Source: Eriocheir sinensis (taxonomy: Eukaryota > Arthropoda > Malacostraca > Decapoda > Varunidae). From it: a stretch of DNA of 64,000 nt. The stretch's first letter is position 1. Every line of letters starts with the position of its first letter. Shown here one piece after another: positions 11,262 to 23,858 of this stretch. The stretch is taken from the NCBI RefSeq assembly GCF_024679095.1, contig NW_026111655.1:206001-270000 (forward strand), written 5' to 3'. Position numbers and translations under genes: made by a program. Under the pieces are notes generated by a model, which had not been told where the DNA came from, searched no databases, and was given only the letters and a program-made list of their open reading frames with translations.

Positions 11262-11466
11262 TACCCTGGTCAAAGGGCAAGTGCAATATTCGGTTTACTA
11301 CATTTCATTTACTCAGGTTTCCGCAGACACCCGAAAGGACCTGAAAAGACTTACCTGAAAGGAAGAATGAACAGCTGGGCTGCGAGCCGACTGCCCAGGC
11401 CGAGATTCGAACCCAGGTCCACAGATTTGTAGTTATGGATGCTAACCACTACACCATGGAGGCGCG
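11262..11466 (-). repeat. SINE family B copy with clear tRNA-like head
   Basis: Minus strand from 11466: GCGCCTCCATGGTGTAGTGG with A box, then GGTTAGCATCCA, and a B box GGGTTCGAATCTCGG, followed by CTGCCCAGG and the family B body. The head is a convincing tRNA-derived Pol III promoter, but the sequence continues into SINE body with no 3' acceptor strand, so I do not call a tRNA gene. Confidence 0.7.
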
Positions 11467-12465
11467 CATGCACAACACCACTTACATTCTCTGCTGTCGG
11501 TGTTTATATTTCATTTGTTTCTTGTATGTTTGTAATAAGATAAATATTCCGAACAGCTTTCGAGGAGAAACAAATGTTAACGCACATCCCATCATGCCCT
11601 TACTTTGGTGTTGGGCTTATTATATTTTCCGTCTGTGATGGCTACGATTTGCAGCCGCTGTCAGGGAGACAAACTCCACGGCCAACATCGGTATTCAGCA
11701 GCAGCTTGAATGTCGATGCACCTTCAAGCCTCGAATTTCCAATCAATTGTCAATAGAAAAATATTCACTTCTATTCTAAAGAAAGCAAAACTTGTTTAAA
11801 AACATTATTTTTACTATTAGCTGGGATCTCTTGCAGGATAAATGCAGTGCGTAGCTAAAGATACTTTCGTTCAATGGCCTGGTGTAAAATAAAACAATTT
11901 TTGTAACTGCGCTCTTGCTCCAGTTCACCGTGCTTTCTAATAGTTTATTTTATTTTTTTTAAAGTCGTGCCGATGGCTCCCTTTGCAAGTGTACTGGAGG
12001 CAAAATCTGCTGCAATATTGACTGCAATCTTCAGAGCTGTTGATGAGAATGGTCCATTACATTTGGTCATGCCATTGCAGGTATTGAGGTCTGAAGATTG
12101 ATACGAGACAGCAAAGGTTACGTTTCCTGGCTGCGCGTTGTGTTGAATAACGACATGTTTTTTTCTTCTTCATATTTTCCAAGTTGACAATAAAATCGGA
12201 TCAGAAAATGAAACAATAGAAATAACGACCTTCACATCAGTCTACCTCAAGTCTAAAGGCGGCGGTTGAGCGGTCAGCGTGCGGGCCTGATGATCCTGAC
12301 ACTCGCGTTCAGGTCCGCCGCCACAAGCTGACAATTTTCACCCATCGCCAAGTGGCCGAAGATAACCGACATTCCGTCATGATGTCCACCTGTCAACCTG
12401 ACTTTAACGAAGCTCTCAAGCGGATCAAGGAAGCCCGAGGACAGCATTCTCTCTCTCTCTCTCAC
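11467..12465. other. intergenic or 3' region of the cadherin gene
   Basis: No exon or repeat recognised. It lies downstream of the last cadherin exon I can place, so it may contain an intron or further 3' exons without visible motifs. Confidence 0.35.
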
Positions 12466-12613
12466 CGGCTTGATGATGTGCGGGTAGTTGTCGTTGAGGT
12501 CCAGGATGGTGACGTGCACGGTGGCGGGTCGGCGTCGTGGCCCTTTCCGCCCTCGTCGTTGGCTCGCGGATACAGGGTCATAGTGCCTCGGATCGCCGCC
12601 TCCTGTTCAGGCA
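12466..12613 (-). CDS. cadherin exon (EC repeat end, DLNDNYP)
   Basis: Acceptor CCCACCAG before 12613 and donor GTGAGAG after 12466. It encodes the end of an extracellular cadherin repeat: TMTLYPRANDEGG, then VHVTILDLNDNYPHIIKP with the calcium-binding DxND motif. Two single-base losses, in AACAGGAGG near 12602 and CCGCCACC near 12520, must be allowed for one frame. Phase joins cleanly to the previous exon, whose last residues are SIRG, giving ..SIRG/CLNRE.., typical of a cadherin 'ldrE' strand. It is the most 3' exon I can place; transmembrane and cytoplasmic regions were not found in the window. Confidence 0.75.
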
Positions 12614-12659
12614 CTGGTGGGGAAGAGGAGGCAAGCTGAAGGGTGATGAGTATTGACAT

Positions 12660-12720
12660 GGATGGCGAAAGTCACAGTGCCTCGGATTGCCTCCCTGTTC
12701 AGGCACTGGTGGGAATAGCG
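12660..12720 (-). pseudogene. partial duplicate of the exon start at 12.6 kb
   Basis: Minus strand 12718-12668 repeats the acceptor and first about 40 bases of the 12,466-12,613 exon (CCCACCAG, TGCCTGAACAGG, ATCCGAGGCACT). This copy reads CLNREAIRGTVTF without the frameshift, but then leaves the cadherin sequence. The copies are about 92 bp apart. It may be a decayed alternative exon. Confidence 0.55.
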
Positions 12721-12885
12721 GTCAAACTGGTATTGAGTACAGAGGAGAATAATAACCGACACGTCTGCAATGTGTTGGTTTCCGGTCACTGCGACACTTA
12801 CAAGTTTTGATTATGTTCAAAGACAGACCACCTGTTCTGGACACTAAGGTCTGTGTAGTCTGAACGTCCATGTAAATCAATGTAA

Positions 12886-13150
12886 TCTCTCTCTCTCTCT
12901 CTCTCTTCACTCCCTTTTCTTCCACTCCCCTTTTCTTCCATTCCCCTTCTCTTCCACTTTCCCTCTCTTCCACTTTACCTCTCTTCCACTTTCCCTCTCC
13001 CTTCTCCCGTCATCCTCTCCCCGTTTCCCCTTTCCCTCTCCCCCTTTCCCCCTTTCCTCTCCCCTGTCTCCCTCTTTCCCTCTCTCACCCTCCCTATCCC
13101 TCTCCCCTTTTCCTTTTCCCTCCCTCTCTCCCTCTCCGTCTCCCGGAACA
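12886..13150. repeat. pyrimidine-rich low-complexity tract
   Basis: A CTCT microsatellite is followed by about 240 bp of CTTCC/CCTCT-rich sequence in the intron directly 3' of the 13.2-kb cadherin exon on the minus strand. No coding signal. Confidence 0.8.
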
Positions 13151-13155
13151 CTCAC

Positions 13156-13281
13156 GCCTCGTATGGAGAGTTGGCCGGAGCGACTGTCAATGGTGAAGTT
13201 CCGCTGTTCGTCGGGGGACAAGTAGTAGAGGATGTTCTGGTGGACGGAGGGCGGCAGGTCGGGATCCAGCGCCGACACCTG
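13156..13281 (-). CDS. cadherin exon, intact (42 codons)
   Basis: Acceptor TACCCCAG and donor GTGAGTG; 126 bp, phase 0 at both ends. It encodes QVSALDPDLPP...NILYYLSPDEQ, FTIDSRSGQLSIRG: the AxDxD calcium site (here ALDPD) and the FxID..SG.l strand typical of an EC repeat. It continues the frame of the exon at 15.3-15.5 kb (..SHPLGQ/QVSALDPD..). Confidence 0.85.
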
Positions 13282-13299
13282 CTGGGGTACAAAGGTCAT

Positions 13300-13440
13300 G
13301 GTGGTGGTGGTGGATTTTGTAGTTAGGTGGTGGTGGTGGAGGTGGTGGTAGTGGTGGTGAGTTAGTGGTCAGGTGGTGGTGGTGGTGGTGGTGAGGGTGG
13401 TGGTGGTGGGTTTGTGGTCAGGTGGTGGTGATGGTGCGAT
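13300..13440. repeat. (GGT)n-rich imperfect repeat
   Basis: GGTGGT-rich intronic sequence, the source of a proline/histidine frame on the minus strand. Confidence 0.8.
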
Positions 13441-13540
13441 GATGAGGAAAAAAAATGAGAAGAGGGGAGAAGAGGACAGAACAAAGGATTTGGAGAACTA
13501 AACAGGTGAGGAACTAAATTGATTAATATGGCAGCTCTAG

Positions 13541-13545
<5 letters not shown>

Positions 13546-13596
<51 letters not shown>
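13546..13596. repeat. (AC)n microsatellite
   Basis: Pure AC tract of about 50 bp in a cadherin intron. Confidence 0.95.
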
Positions 13597-13929
13597 CAAA
13601 TAATACCTAGCATCCTTACCCTGACGAGGATTAAAAAATCAAGGAAAACTACAGGAAATTTATCAGGTAAAATAAAAAAGTTTGACAATCCTCTCATGGA
13701 AGGATTTGCCAGGAAAAAAAGTAGTTATAAAACAAATTAAAAGTTATCCTGTCGTATTTATTCTTCTGTTTCGTAATGTTTCCGCACCCAGACTTGAACC
13801 CATTCCGGCGCACAGGCTAATCCTACCCTGTTTATTGGTACTCCTCTAAGCCTCTGACCCGTGTTTCTGGTGGTCTTATTGCGACGCGCCTCCCCGAACG
13901 ACAAGGAAACTAAAGAAAAATACGAGTGA

Positions 13930-14420
13930 CGCTGAGCCCTCGGGTAAGACTAAGCCACAGAAAAGATGGATTTAAGGTAACTCTCCAAATTATGGCTTTG
14001 TAACCCTGGAGCAAAACAAGGGGAGAAGAGGGGGAGGAGGAAGGAAGGGGAGGAGGGAGAAAGAGCGGGAGAGGACTAGAGAAACCAGGATAAAAGGGAA
14101 ATGGGGAAGGAAAGAAGGGAGGATGGAGGAAAGCGATGGATTGTAGATAGGGAGAGTATGTGAGGAAGAGGCAGGTCAAGGAAGGGAAGGGAAACGAGAG
14201 CAAGAGACGGATAGAAAACTGAGAGGGAAAGGGCAAGAAGGAGGGTGGGAGAGCATAAATGAAAGTGGGCAAAGAGGAGTAAAGACGTGAAGGGAATGGA
14301 ATGAGGGTCAATAGAGGTGAGGAAGCGGCGGAAAGGAGGGAAGGAAGTGAAAAGGCGGTATGAATGGCAGAGGAGAGGGAAGGTAAGAAGGTGAGGGGTC
14401 GACGTCGAGCGAGATAAGCA
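13930..14420. repeat. purine-rich low-complexity intron segment
   Basis: GGAGAAG/GGGAAGG-type sequence for about 480 bp. It yields two overlapping minus-strand frames rich in Pro, Ser, Leu and Phe that are not genes. Confidence 0.7.
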
Positions 14421-14654
14421 GTGAGGGATTACGAGAAAAGTCGACCAAGAATTAGATGACAGTTTTGCTGCAGGAAGAATATGGAGTAAAGAGGAAGCAC
14501 ATAACGCGAAGGAAAAATATAATAAACACACACACATACTACTTTGTTCATTTGTCTCATTCATTTCATTTCATCTTCCATTGATGTACATTTTCAGCTC
14601 TAGGGCTGCCTGGTACTTCATGCAATAAGCCGCTTATTATTATTATTATTATTT

Positions 14655-14824
<170 letters not shown>

Positions 14825-15117
14825 ATGCTGGAGACGTGTGTGGAAAAGAAAAGGAGAAAAGTTCGCCGGAGGAAAGAATTAAGAGAGACAGTGGGCTGAA
14901 GAGCGTAAGTTTAATTAGCACTTGGGGTAAGAAGAAACTTTTAAAGAGTCTCTCCACCATCCACCTCGCGCCGACTAAAACAATAAGGCTTCAAAAAATG
15001 ATATATAAAATCCCGCGGAAGAAAGAACAAGTCCACGCAATAATAATAAAACTTCCTCTGCTCATTAAGAGAAACCTGGCACACACCTGGCTAGCAAAAG
15101 AAGCCTAAAAATACACC

Positions 15118-15345
15118 AGGTCATCTAATGGAACGGAGACACATACCTGGCAACCAAAGGGATACCGAACACATGCCTGGCTATCAAAGGGAACCCGAAC
15201 ACATGCCTGGGAACCTGAACACATGCCTGGCTATCAAAGGAACCTGACATACACCTGGCAATCATTGGGAACCTGGACACATACCTGACTATCAAAGGGG
15301 CGGGACACGCATCTGGCTATCAGAGGTAACTTGAACACACACCTG
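15118..15345. repeat. about 30-bp minisatellite (CACCTGGC.. units)
   Basis: About eight diverged units containing CATACCTGGCTATCAAAGG. The array runs right up to the donor site of the cadherin exon at 15,343; the donor context is itself the last unit. Confidence 0.75.
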
Positions 15346-15504
15346 GCCAAGTGGGTGCGAGCAGTCGGTGTTCTCTGTGACCACGAAGGAGTAGTTGCCT
15401 CGCTGGAACACGGGCTGAAGGTCGTTCACGTTCATCACCGCCACTACCACGTCCGTCAGGGCCGGGGCGTTGACGCCGTCATCCACCCGCACCCGCAGCG
15501 TAAA
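15343..15504 (-). CDS. cadherin exon, intact (54 codons)
   Basis: Acceptor TTCCCTCAG and donor GTGTGTG; 162 bp, open throughout. It encodes FTLRVRVDDGVNAPALTD, VVVAVMNVNDLQPVFQ, then GNYSFVVTENTDC: the end of one EC repeat (the xNDNxP-type linker is NVNDLQP here, with Leu in the second Asn position) and the start of the next (acidic ENT motif). Frame and phase join the exons at 19.5 and 13.2 kb. Confidence 0.85.
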
Positions 15505-16895
15505 CTGAGGGAACAGTCACTTGCACGTTACTACCTTCTGTATGCAATGTACACATTATAATAAAATACTAAGTGAGAAGAGATCTATCCAGGCTTGTAT
15601 CGACCCAGAATAACATCACAGAGCGGCAGCAATGATATATTAATCCCTTAACACAGCAACACACACAAACCTCACCCGAGACGCGGTCGTACAATTTTAT
15701 GTGACGGTACAATGCCACGGGTGCGTCTGGGACCCAGAACATGCTGACCACACAGAACACAAGCTGCTGCAGGTTTTCACTGGTGTGGTTCAGGAACTTT
15801 CATCCATTCAAGATGACCATCTTGACAGGAATTTTTTTAATTAAAAATGCTACTGTACTCTGCACACACACAAAAAATCTTCAGTATGTATGCTTCTTTA
15901 TGGGATTACTAGTGCCCTTTAGTAATTTGATTATGTTTGCCACCTTGATTTGATTGTCAACACTGATAATGTGGTGCTGGGTGCTCGGTGCACCAGCTGC
16001 CATCTCGCGGTGAGCGTGTGGTGTCGTGAGCAAGGATGTCGGAGATGGAAGCAAACCATGCCTGACAAGTGTTTGTGCGAGTCGGTCTTTATGCAGCACA
16101 GACATTAATAACCACCAGCACCTCAGTACTTACACCGCACCACTCTAGATCGCGGCACCTCAAACGCGTTACATATAATCACAAAACCATGTACAGTACT
16201 ATGCCACCAACACTTCAATATTATGATAAGTGTTATCCCCATGGCAGTAATGGGCACACACATAGCAGTTACGGCACAAGTGCACAGTCGACAAGGCTAC
16301 GCCACACTGACTAACTGAAGCACTGGGGTCAGTGGTTCAGTGGTTCAGTTTGAGCTCGACAGAGCGAGCGAGACCACTGAAACAATTACCTAAGAGTTGT
16401 TCGCTTGTTCCTCCACTCACAAAGCTCTTGGAAGATGCGTGGTGATTTGATTATTTCATTTAGGTATCAGCTGTGTTGGTAGGCTCGATGAGTTTGGCTT
16501 GATAGGAATATTTATGCATGAAGTGTGTGCCTATATACACATACTCCGCTTGATTGCTTTCACTTTTTTCTCTGTGGAAGCAGCGCTTAGCAAGCTTTTT
16601 TTGTAAGCCCTGGAGCTGATTCCTTTACTGTAAAAAAGGTCCTCCAAAGGGTTAAGATAGACCCCGGGGGTCGATGGGGACCATCCAAGGGATCGATAAA
16701 TGGCTGGGGAACAAAAGGGGAGAGAGTTCATGAAAGGTCAATCTTTCGGGGTCGAAAGCTAAGATGTATAGTACTTTCATTTATCTATAACGTCCCGACC
16801 AGCTCCTGTATACCTGTAGCCCGCCGCCCCCTTTCCCTTGTCTCACCTATCTCCGCTATCCTGGGAGAGATACACCCAAGTGTACTATTACCCTT
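15505..16895. other. cadherin intron
   Basis: Part of the intron between the exons at 19.5 and 15.5 kb. No gene or repeat family recognised. Confidence 0.4.
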
Positions 16896-16913
16896 ATTAT
16901 AATAATAATAATG

Positions 16914-16966
<53 letters not shown>

Positions 16967-17018
16967 GATAATTTATAATTATTATTATAATTATCATCAT
17001 CATCATCATCATCATCAG

Positions 17019-17061
<43 letters not shown>

Positions 17062-17130
17062 GTCATTGCTATTATCATTATTATCATTTCTAGTATCATT
17101 ATTATCAGAAGCAGTAGTAGAATCATTACT
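16896..17130. repeat. (TAA)n/(ATT)n/(ATC)n compound trinucleotide repeat
   Basis: About 230 bp of AT-rich trinucleotides with a central inversion from TAA to ATT orientation, so the two halves could pair as a hairpin. It makes poly-Asn, poly-Ile and poly-Tyr frames. Confidence 0.9.
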
Positions 17131-17693
17131 ATTAAAATAATTCGTTGTACTTTTAATCAAGTATATTAGTGTTTACTAAATTATTTTCACATAATAAAAG
17201 CATGAGGTTCGAAAAAAATATTTGGCCGTCATGGCTGCCTTCCTTCCCTCCCCGATTTATCTTTCATCCTTCTACAGTTGGTGGTGTTCCTGCATTATTG
17301 AGGCTACAAGAGCAGTAGAGTATCTCACACAATATTAATATATAATTATACGGATTTTCGCGCTCGGTGGCATTTGTTTTACTGCTCGGCTGGTACCCGA
17401 CATGATGAATTGTTTATTCATTCCGATACCTTTTGTTTCTCTTGGCTGTATACTATGTTTCACAAGGACAGTACTAATGGGACTGACACAGATCAGCCAC
17501 CATACACCCATAGTGCAAAGTCAGAGAATTAGAGAGCAAAACATACAGTCAAGTGCCGTAATCTAGGTGTGGACCCGTGTAGAATCACCGGGCATCTATA
17601 AAAAGCCTTCACACAATGGCACACAACAGATGTGCCCTTCTGGACACAACTTGTGGTGATATTTATACATATTTGATTAATTGCGCGCGCGCT
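17131..17693. other. cadherin intron, nothing recognised
   Basis: No exon, repeat family or ORF supported. Confidence 0.4.
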
Positions 17694-17813
<120 letters not shown>

Positions 17814-18100
17814 GCGTCCGGAGGGGGGCCGGGGAAAAAGGGACAGATGCCCCCCCCCACCCCCACCCATAGGAAATCTGATATATTCCCATTCACACTT
17901 TCGTTAGCAAGTTTTAACAGAATTCATATTTTTCAAAACCTCAGAAGGGTACCTGGTGCTGCAGTTATTGGGAAACTGTGTGCCGCTGCCTTGTGGTTCA
18001 CCAAGGAAAATATGAAATTTGACGTATATATGTATAGGATCTAAAACATATTGGCTCTGACCCCACTCTTGAAAAAACTGCTGCGGACGCCCCTGAACAT

Positions 18101-18531
<431 letters not shown>

Positions 18532-18622
18532 AGTAGAATAGCAGTGTATTGGTGGGAGGGGGACTCACCAGACGAAACTCACCCACACTTACCCATTTTT
18601 TTTTCTTTACAATGATACTCTA

Positions 18623-18675
<53 letters not shown>
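18623..18675. repeat. (AC)n microsatellite
   Basis: Pure AC tract of about 50 bp. Confidence 0.95.
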
Positions 18676-18676
<1 letters not shown>

Positions 18677-19069
18677 AATCAATCAACTACTACGAGGATG
18701 GTGCTGAGGTAGTGACGGAGGGTGCAGTGGCGCGCCTTTACCTCGGTTCAGTCCACACCCAAAAAACGTACAACAACCATCTTCACTGTTAGCAGAAGTG
18801 TGTGGCATTTATTTCCTCTCTTTCTCGTGCATAAATATATACGCAGACTGCTTACAACACTCCAAAATCCTTCTGTTCGTTGTTAAGTGCTTTAGCAGCC
18901 AAATTAGCTTTAAGATGTAAACCTCTGCACGGGAACTGAGCGTAGATGACGTCCAAGCGCATTTTTATGTTTGTTTGTTTGTTTGGTGCGTGGTAACGTC
19001 ACTGGAAAATTATCTGTATGTATCCAAATCAGAGTTTACCACGTCTTTTTTAAACTATATTCCCTCCTT

Positions 19070-19500
19070 ATATACTCGGAATACTCATAAATGCCATGCT
19101 AACACCCGATTGAAAACGATTGGGAGAAGGGACTAATTGGAAATGTAGCTTTGTTTTTTTACAGACAAACCCAGCACGTAAATCGTGGCTCAGCTCCAAA
19201 AGGTCCCAAACACCCATGAATACCATAATAACATCATGAAAATAACTACCCCGTGTTTGGTATTGCTCGCGCCCTAGCTACAAAATATAAAAATCCCGAA
19301 CTCTCATAAATACTTTACTGACGTCATAAAAACATCAAATCCACGCTCAGGGTTTGATATTTTCCCCATCAGGCACCATTCAGCCAGCAGTGCAAAGACT
19401 AAAGTTACTTCACTGGTGGGACTACGGTAAACAAGGAAGTCCTCACGCCCTAGCCGCCAAGGGTACTGGGAGACTGCCTAATATAAGCTCGGCACCCCTC
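19070..19500. repeat. diverged about 110-bp tandem units in a cadherin intron
   Basis: The phrase CTCATAAATRC...GACGTCATRAAAAT recurs near 19,085, 19,215 and 19,305. No coding content. Confidence 0.4.
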
Positions 19501-19529
19501 AAGCTAGTTATCCCTACAAGGGGACTCAC

Positions 19530-19637
19530 GTTTCGGTCCATCACGGGGTAGTCGTAGTCCAGCGGCTTGTTCACCAGCGGGTCGATCCGGAATTTTCTCG
19601 TCATTTCCCTCGACGATTTCGAACGTGAAGTGATTGA
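19530..19637 (-). CDS. cadherin exon (36 codons, one frameshift)
   Basis: Acceptor TTCCTTCCAG and donor GTGAGTCC. It encodes NHFTFEIVEGNDEK then FRIDPLVNKPLDYDYP, an EC strand pair with the 'FxId..g.l..ldyE' signature. One extra A in GAGAAAATTCC (near 19,597) splits the frame. It follows the 20.1-kb exon, whose DDQDIG supplies the AxDxD-like site. Confidence 0.8.
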
Positions 19638-20049
19638 CTGGAAGGAAAGAAAAGAAAGATATTAATAACGTCGAAAGGAAATCGTTAAATGTCCTGAATG
19701 AGCCTTTGATATTGTGCACAAGCAAGTACATATGTATGAATTATAGAGTAGACAGTTATTGTTGATTTTTTTCATACATTTTTTGCGAGAAACTCGGACC
19801 TCCATTTACCAACATATGCCATGAACTATTTCCACTCCAACACAAATCTTCTGAACCGTCTGGCCCTTAACACGCATTAGCAGACACATAACCCACACCA
19901 GGCAACAGACACGCACTACCATCTTTTTCATTATTTCACCCATACTCTCCCATTTCTTTTTAGTTTGTAGATGTCTCACTCTTCGTATCACCCTGCCCTT
20001 ACAACTGCCCCTGAACTTCACACTTCCTAACCGTTAGTTGGTGCCTCAC

Positions 20050-20211
20050 CTATGTCCTGGTCATCTACGGCCAGGCGTATCCCCGTGGGCTTGCCGGCTT
20101 CCCTGTTCTCGGGCAGCTGTACCTCGTACACCCCCTGCGAGAGGTCGAACTGGGGCGCCACGTCGTTGAGGTCCTGCACCGTGATCCAGTAGGTGGTCAT
20201 GCGCTCGTGAT
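20050..20211 (-). CDS. cadherin exon, intact (54 codons)
   Basis: Acceptor CCCCTCCAG and donor GTGAGGC; 162 bp, phase 1 at both ends. It encodes HERMTTYWITVQDLNDVAP, QFDLSQGVYEVQLPENREAG, then GIRLAVDDQDIG. The EC boundary motif DLNDVAPQF and the following PENREAG (acidic E motif) are clear. It joins the 21.7-kb exon (..QVTDGVPG/DHER). Confidence 0.9.
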
Positions 20212-20439
20212 CTGGAGGGGACGGAGCCAGACGGACGTTTATTGTATATGGTGTGAGGAGACATACAACTACGCAGTTTTATATGTATAGGATAAAGATA
20301 TTTCGCTGCTTCCATAGATAAAGGAAACGGGGCTGTAACTTAGTTTCAAAGGTGGTGATATAGTTCTATTGCTGCTTGTGGAGGTGGCCATGATTGTGAT
20401 CCTTGTGTGTATTTGGGGTGGGGTACTTTTTTTTTGTGT

Positions 20440-20625
20440 GTGTGTGTAATTCACCACGGCCTGATCACGAGTTGGACTGTTGCCAGCAGGTACCTCCCGA
20501 CACGAGCAAGTGAATGCTCATTTCGTCGATCTCCGGTACTGTTAGGACCTCACACATTACACACCCCATCCCCCTTGCTCAAGGGGGGACAGTAACCACT
20601 CCTAGTCAACGGAAAGTATCTGGCC

Positions 20626-20673
<48 letters not shown>

Positions 20674-20680
20674 GGTGATG
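20440..20680. repeat. SINE-related repeat between (GT)n tracts
   Basis: Begins AATTCACCACGGCCTGATCACG after a short GT run and ends at a 45-bp (GT)n at 20,627-20,672. The AATTCACC start is shared with the tRNA-Val SINE tail and with 31.18 kb, and a related CTGATCACG phrase is shared with the 31.18-kb copy. A diverged SINE is likely. Confidence 0.5.
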
Positions 20681-21721
20681 GTGTTGTTGGTGACGGTGGA
20701 TATTTTTTATGCTACCGATGGAGAAAACTGTTTCATCACCCAGACACGATTCCAGGAAATAAGAAAAAATCAAACACTAATAACGGCTGCATGCATCCTG
20801 TATGAGCGTAGGTGTGCTGTGAAGCCTGTAGCCGCACTTACTGGTGAATGACGCACGGTGACGCGTATACTAAAGATTACTGAGTCGTACAGGTCATATC
20901 TGCCTCTCTATCAGCTTGCTCGCTGCATGATGCTGATCCACTATGGAATATTTGGGAACAAAAGTCTACGCTGTTTTTATGTAAGATTTCCCAATGAGTT
21001 GCAATCACAATTAAGTTGTTTTTTTTTTAAGGTGGAAGCTCATACTATTATTTTTTTTCTCAGAATTCTAAAACGTTCACAAATATGTATAAAAACCGGG
21101 ATAATTTAGAGCCATGAAATTTATTATCGCTATTACCTGAAGGAGAAAAACATGTCGATCAATGCAAATCGGTAGAGAGTATCGATCCGAACGGTTACGT
21201 TATGTTACTACAGCGAGCGTCTGTCGGGCACTAGCGCGTTCAAAGGGTTTAAAAACACTTACAGATATTTATGACGCATACAGAATGCTTCGGTGCTACA
21301 GAGCAACACGCAAGGAGGCACATGTGTTTGCGGTCCAAGGAAAACAAGGACCAATTTTAAATAGAGAAAAAAAAAAAAAAGATCGGCATTATAATCAAAC
21401 GTGTCGCGGATATAGACCTAGTTATAACTTACTGGGTAGATTAGGAAGTTCGATGCTACAGGACCACACACATAATAATAAGGAAAGCAAATTGAGACAT
21501 TAAAAAAAAAGGCAAAATATATATGAATAAAAGTGTCCCTGAATCTTGGCGCCGAGGATGAGCACGGAAACTTATCTAATTAATTTTCGTTGGAAGAAAC
21601 TTTCGCCTGATATTTATTATTAAAAAGTTTAGGAAAGACGCCTAAGAAGGGCTGATCCTTGAGTGTCTAGTGTGTATCTCCTACTTTTGGAATGGAAGCC
21701 TCTTACTGATCACTGACTCAC
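20681..21721. other. cadherin intron
   Basis: A 113-codon plus-strand open frame at 21,162-21,503 ends in lysine-rich, low-information sequence and has no recognisable domain; it is opposite in strand to the gene. I see no supported feature. Confidence 0.4.
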
Positions 21722-21872
21722 CTGGCACGCCGTCGGTCACCTGGATGGGCACGCGGTACTGGCTCACCTCCTCCCGGTCCAGCGGTCCCGTCGTCCACAG
21801 CTCCCCGTTGGTCTTGAGGGTGAACTTGGTGATCACGTCGTGGGAGGCCGTGGCGTCGAACGAGTACGTGAG
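21722..21872 (-). CDS. cadherin exon, intact
   Basis: Acceptor GTCGTCGGCAG and donor GTGAGTCAG. It encodes LTYSFDATASHDVITKFTL, TNGELWTTGPLDREEVSQY and RVPIQVTDGVPG. The 'G.l.t..pLDRE....y.v.v.vtDg' strand is diagnostic of an EC repeat. Confidence 0.9.
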
Positions 21873-22969
21873 CTGCCGACGACAACAGAGAAAGAGAAAG
21901 AAAAAGAAAAGTGAAGTAATGGAATTCACAAAATCACGTGCCGACTTTTTTTTTATTTATTTTGTAACGAAGCAGGATTATAAGAAAAAAATACGAATAT
22001 CTTAACACTCAACGCTTCTTATTTTCTTTGTTGACTTTTGTACATGAGAATTATTACAATGAAATGTGATACTGACAGTGTAAAGTCACAGGGAGGAAAA
22101 GACGGCACGAGGCAGACTTTTTTTATATTCTTTTGTAAGTGTATTACAACTTTGAAATTTCATCATTACAAATCACCACATAAAGTTTAAACTTGTAAAC
22201 CAGAGAAAAAGGAAATCACATTCAGGCGCTGACTTTTGAGAACTTTGAGATTGGGGCTTTTTATTGTCTTTTCTAAGTATTTCCATTGAAAGGCAAAGAT
22301 ACACTCGTCATTAGAACAGTTAGATTGAAGAGCTAGATGATGTGCGTCAGTGATAAACCACACAAAAAGTACGCAACCAGTGAAAAACGAGTAAAACTTC
22401 AAAACGGTTTAAAATCAGGGCACACACTCACGCTTCAACTGAGCAAAAACACTGAGAAAAATCTAAAACAGCCACCGGTCAGGCTTTTTAGATTTCTTTT
22501 TCTGCGGGCTATTTTTCTTGTCTTTTTTTGTTTTTTGCCCTTGAGTTGTTTCCTCTACGGTAAAAGAATAACGAAAAAAACCCTGCTACGTCAAGGCTGG
22601 AAGGATGAAACATTTCCACCACGCACTGACAAATCGTTCCCATCATCAGGGTGGAGGAAGGTGGTCAGTGAATGGCCCATTATACAAGCCATTGACTAGT
22701 GGGAGACCGCAGCTGTGTCATTAGTTTCGCCACGACGAACCCCACCCCATGGACACGTATACCTCCCCTTACCTTACCTTTCCTACCTTTGACTTCCTTC
22801 CTGTCTGTCCACCCTTCCATCCGTCCTCGCATCGATTCCCTGTTGTGGCAAATGTGTTTAATCCTGCCATCCATCGCGGCGGCAGACCCAGCAATTCATC
22901 AAGACGACATGCACATACCCACACCCTTCCCTCACTCCTGCCATGGAAATGACACTAAATATGAAAGAT

Positions 22970-23410
22970 TTAAGGTGGAGGGAAGGAAGGGGTAGGAGAT
23001 GGTAAGGTGGAAGGGGAAGGAGTAGTGGCAAATAGGGTAGAAGGGCGGAGGACGGTAGAAGGTGAGGTGGAGAGGGGACGGGCATCAGCAGGTAAGGTAA
23101 GGTGAAGAAGGAAGACGTAGTAGCAGGGAAGGTGAAAAGGGAAATAGCAGGTAAGGTGGATGTGGAAGTAGTGGTAGCAGGTATGGTGTAGGGGGAAGGA
23201 GCAGTAGTAGGTATGGCGAGGTGGAGAAGGAAGAAGTAACAGCAGGTAAGGTGAGAAGTATCGGGTAAAGTAGACACGGAAAGAGGAGTATGGTATAAGG
23301 AGGAAGGAGCAGGTGAGGTGGCAGGGGAAGGAGTAGTAGGAAGAAAGGTGAGGTGAAGGGAGAAAAGTAGTGGCAGGTAAGGCGAGGTGAAGGTAAAAGA
23401 CGTAGCAGCA
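22970..23410. repeat. G/A-rich imperfect minisatellite (GCAGGTAAGGTGA units)
   Basis: About 430 bp of GGTAAGGTG/GAAGGAG repeats at roughly 30-40 bp spacing. It is the source of Leu/Pro/Ser frames on the minus strand and a further GGAGG-rich tract to about 23,850. Confidence 0.7.
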
Positions 23411-23858
23411 GAGCCATGGCTAGACGGCAGGGGGAACTGATCATCCTGTCTGAGCCAGGATGGGAGGAGGTGATGGACATATCAATATTAGAAAGATGAT
23501 AGAGACACGAAGGGGAAGGACCTGGGGTTAAGCAGAACCTGGAGGGAGGAGGAGGAAGAGGACGAGGGAGGGGTGAAGAAGGGCGTCGAGGGAATGAGTG
23601 GTAGAATTATGGGTTTAAGGAGAGAAGAGGAGGAAAGCAGAGGGATTCGAGCCGGAAGAAGGGGAGACAGGCCATTTGGGAGTCACAAGTTAGTCTGTAC
23701 TGGGAGGTGTTCACGGCGATGAGGGGAAGAGGGAGGAAGGGGTGGAGACTGGAGGAGGCAGGGTGGAGAGACTGGACGAGGCAGGGTGGAGAGACAGGAG
23801 GAAGCAGGTGGAGGGGTGGAAGGGTTGGAGGAGGCAGAGTGTGGAGGGATTCACACAC

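Noticed and set aside
11400..11466. Functional tRNA gene on the minus strand
   Set aside because: It has a promoter-like head but no 3' acceptor strand; the body is shared with two other copies, so it is a SINE.
21162..21503. 113-codon plus-strand ORF in a cadherin intron
   Set aside because: No motif, lysine-rich end over an A-run, opposite strand to the gene; likely chance.
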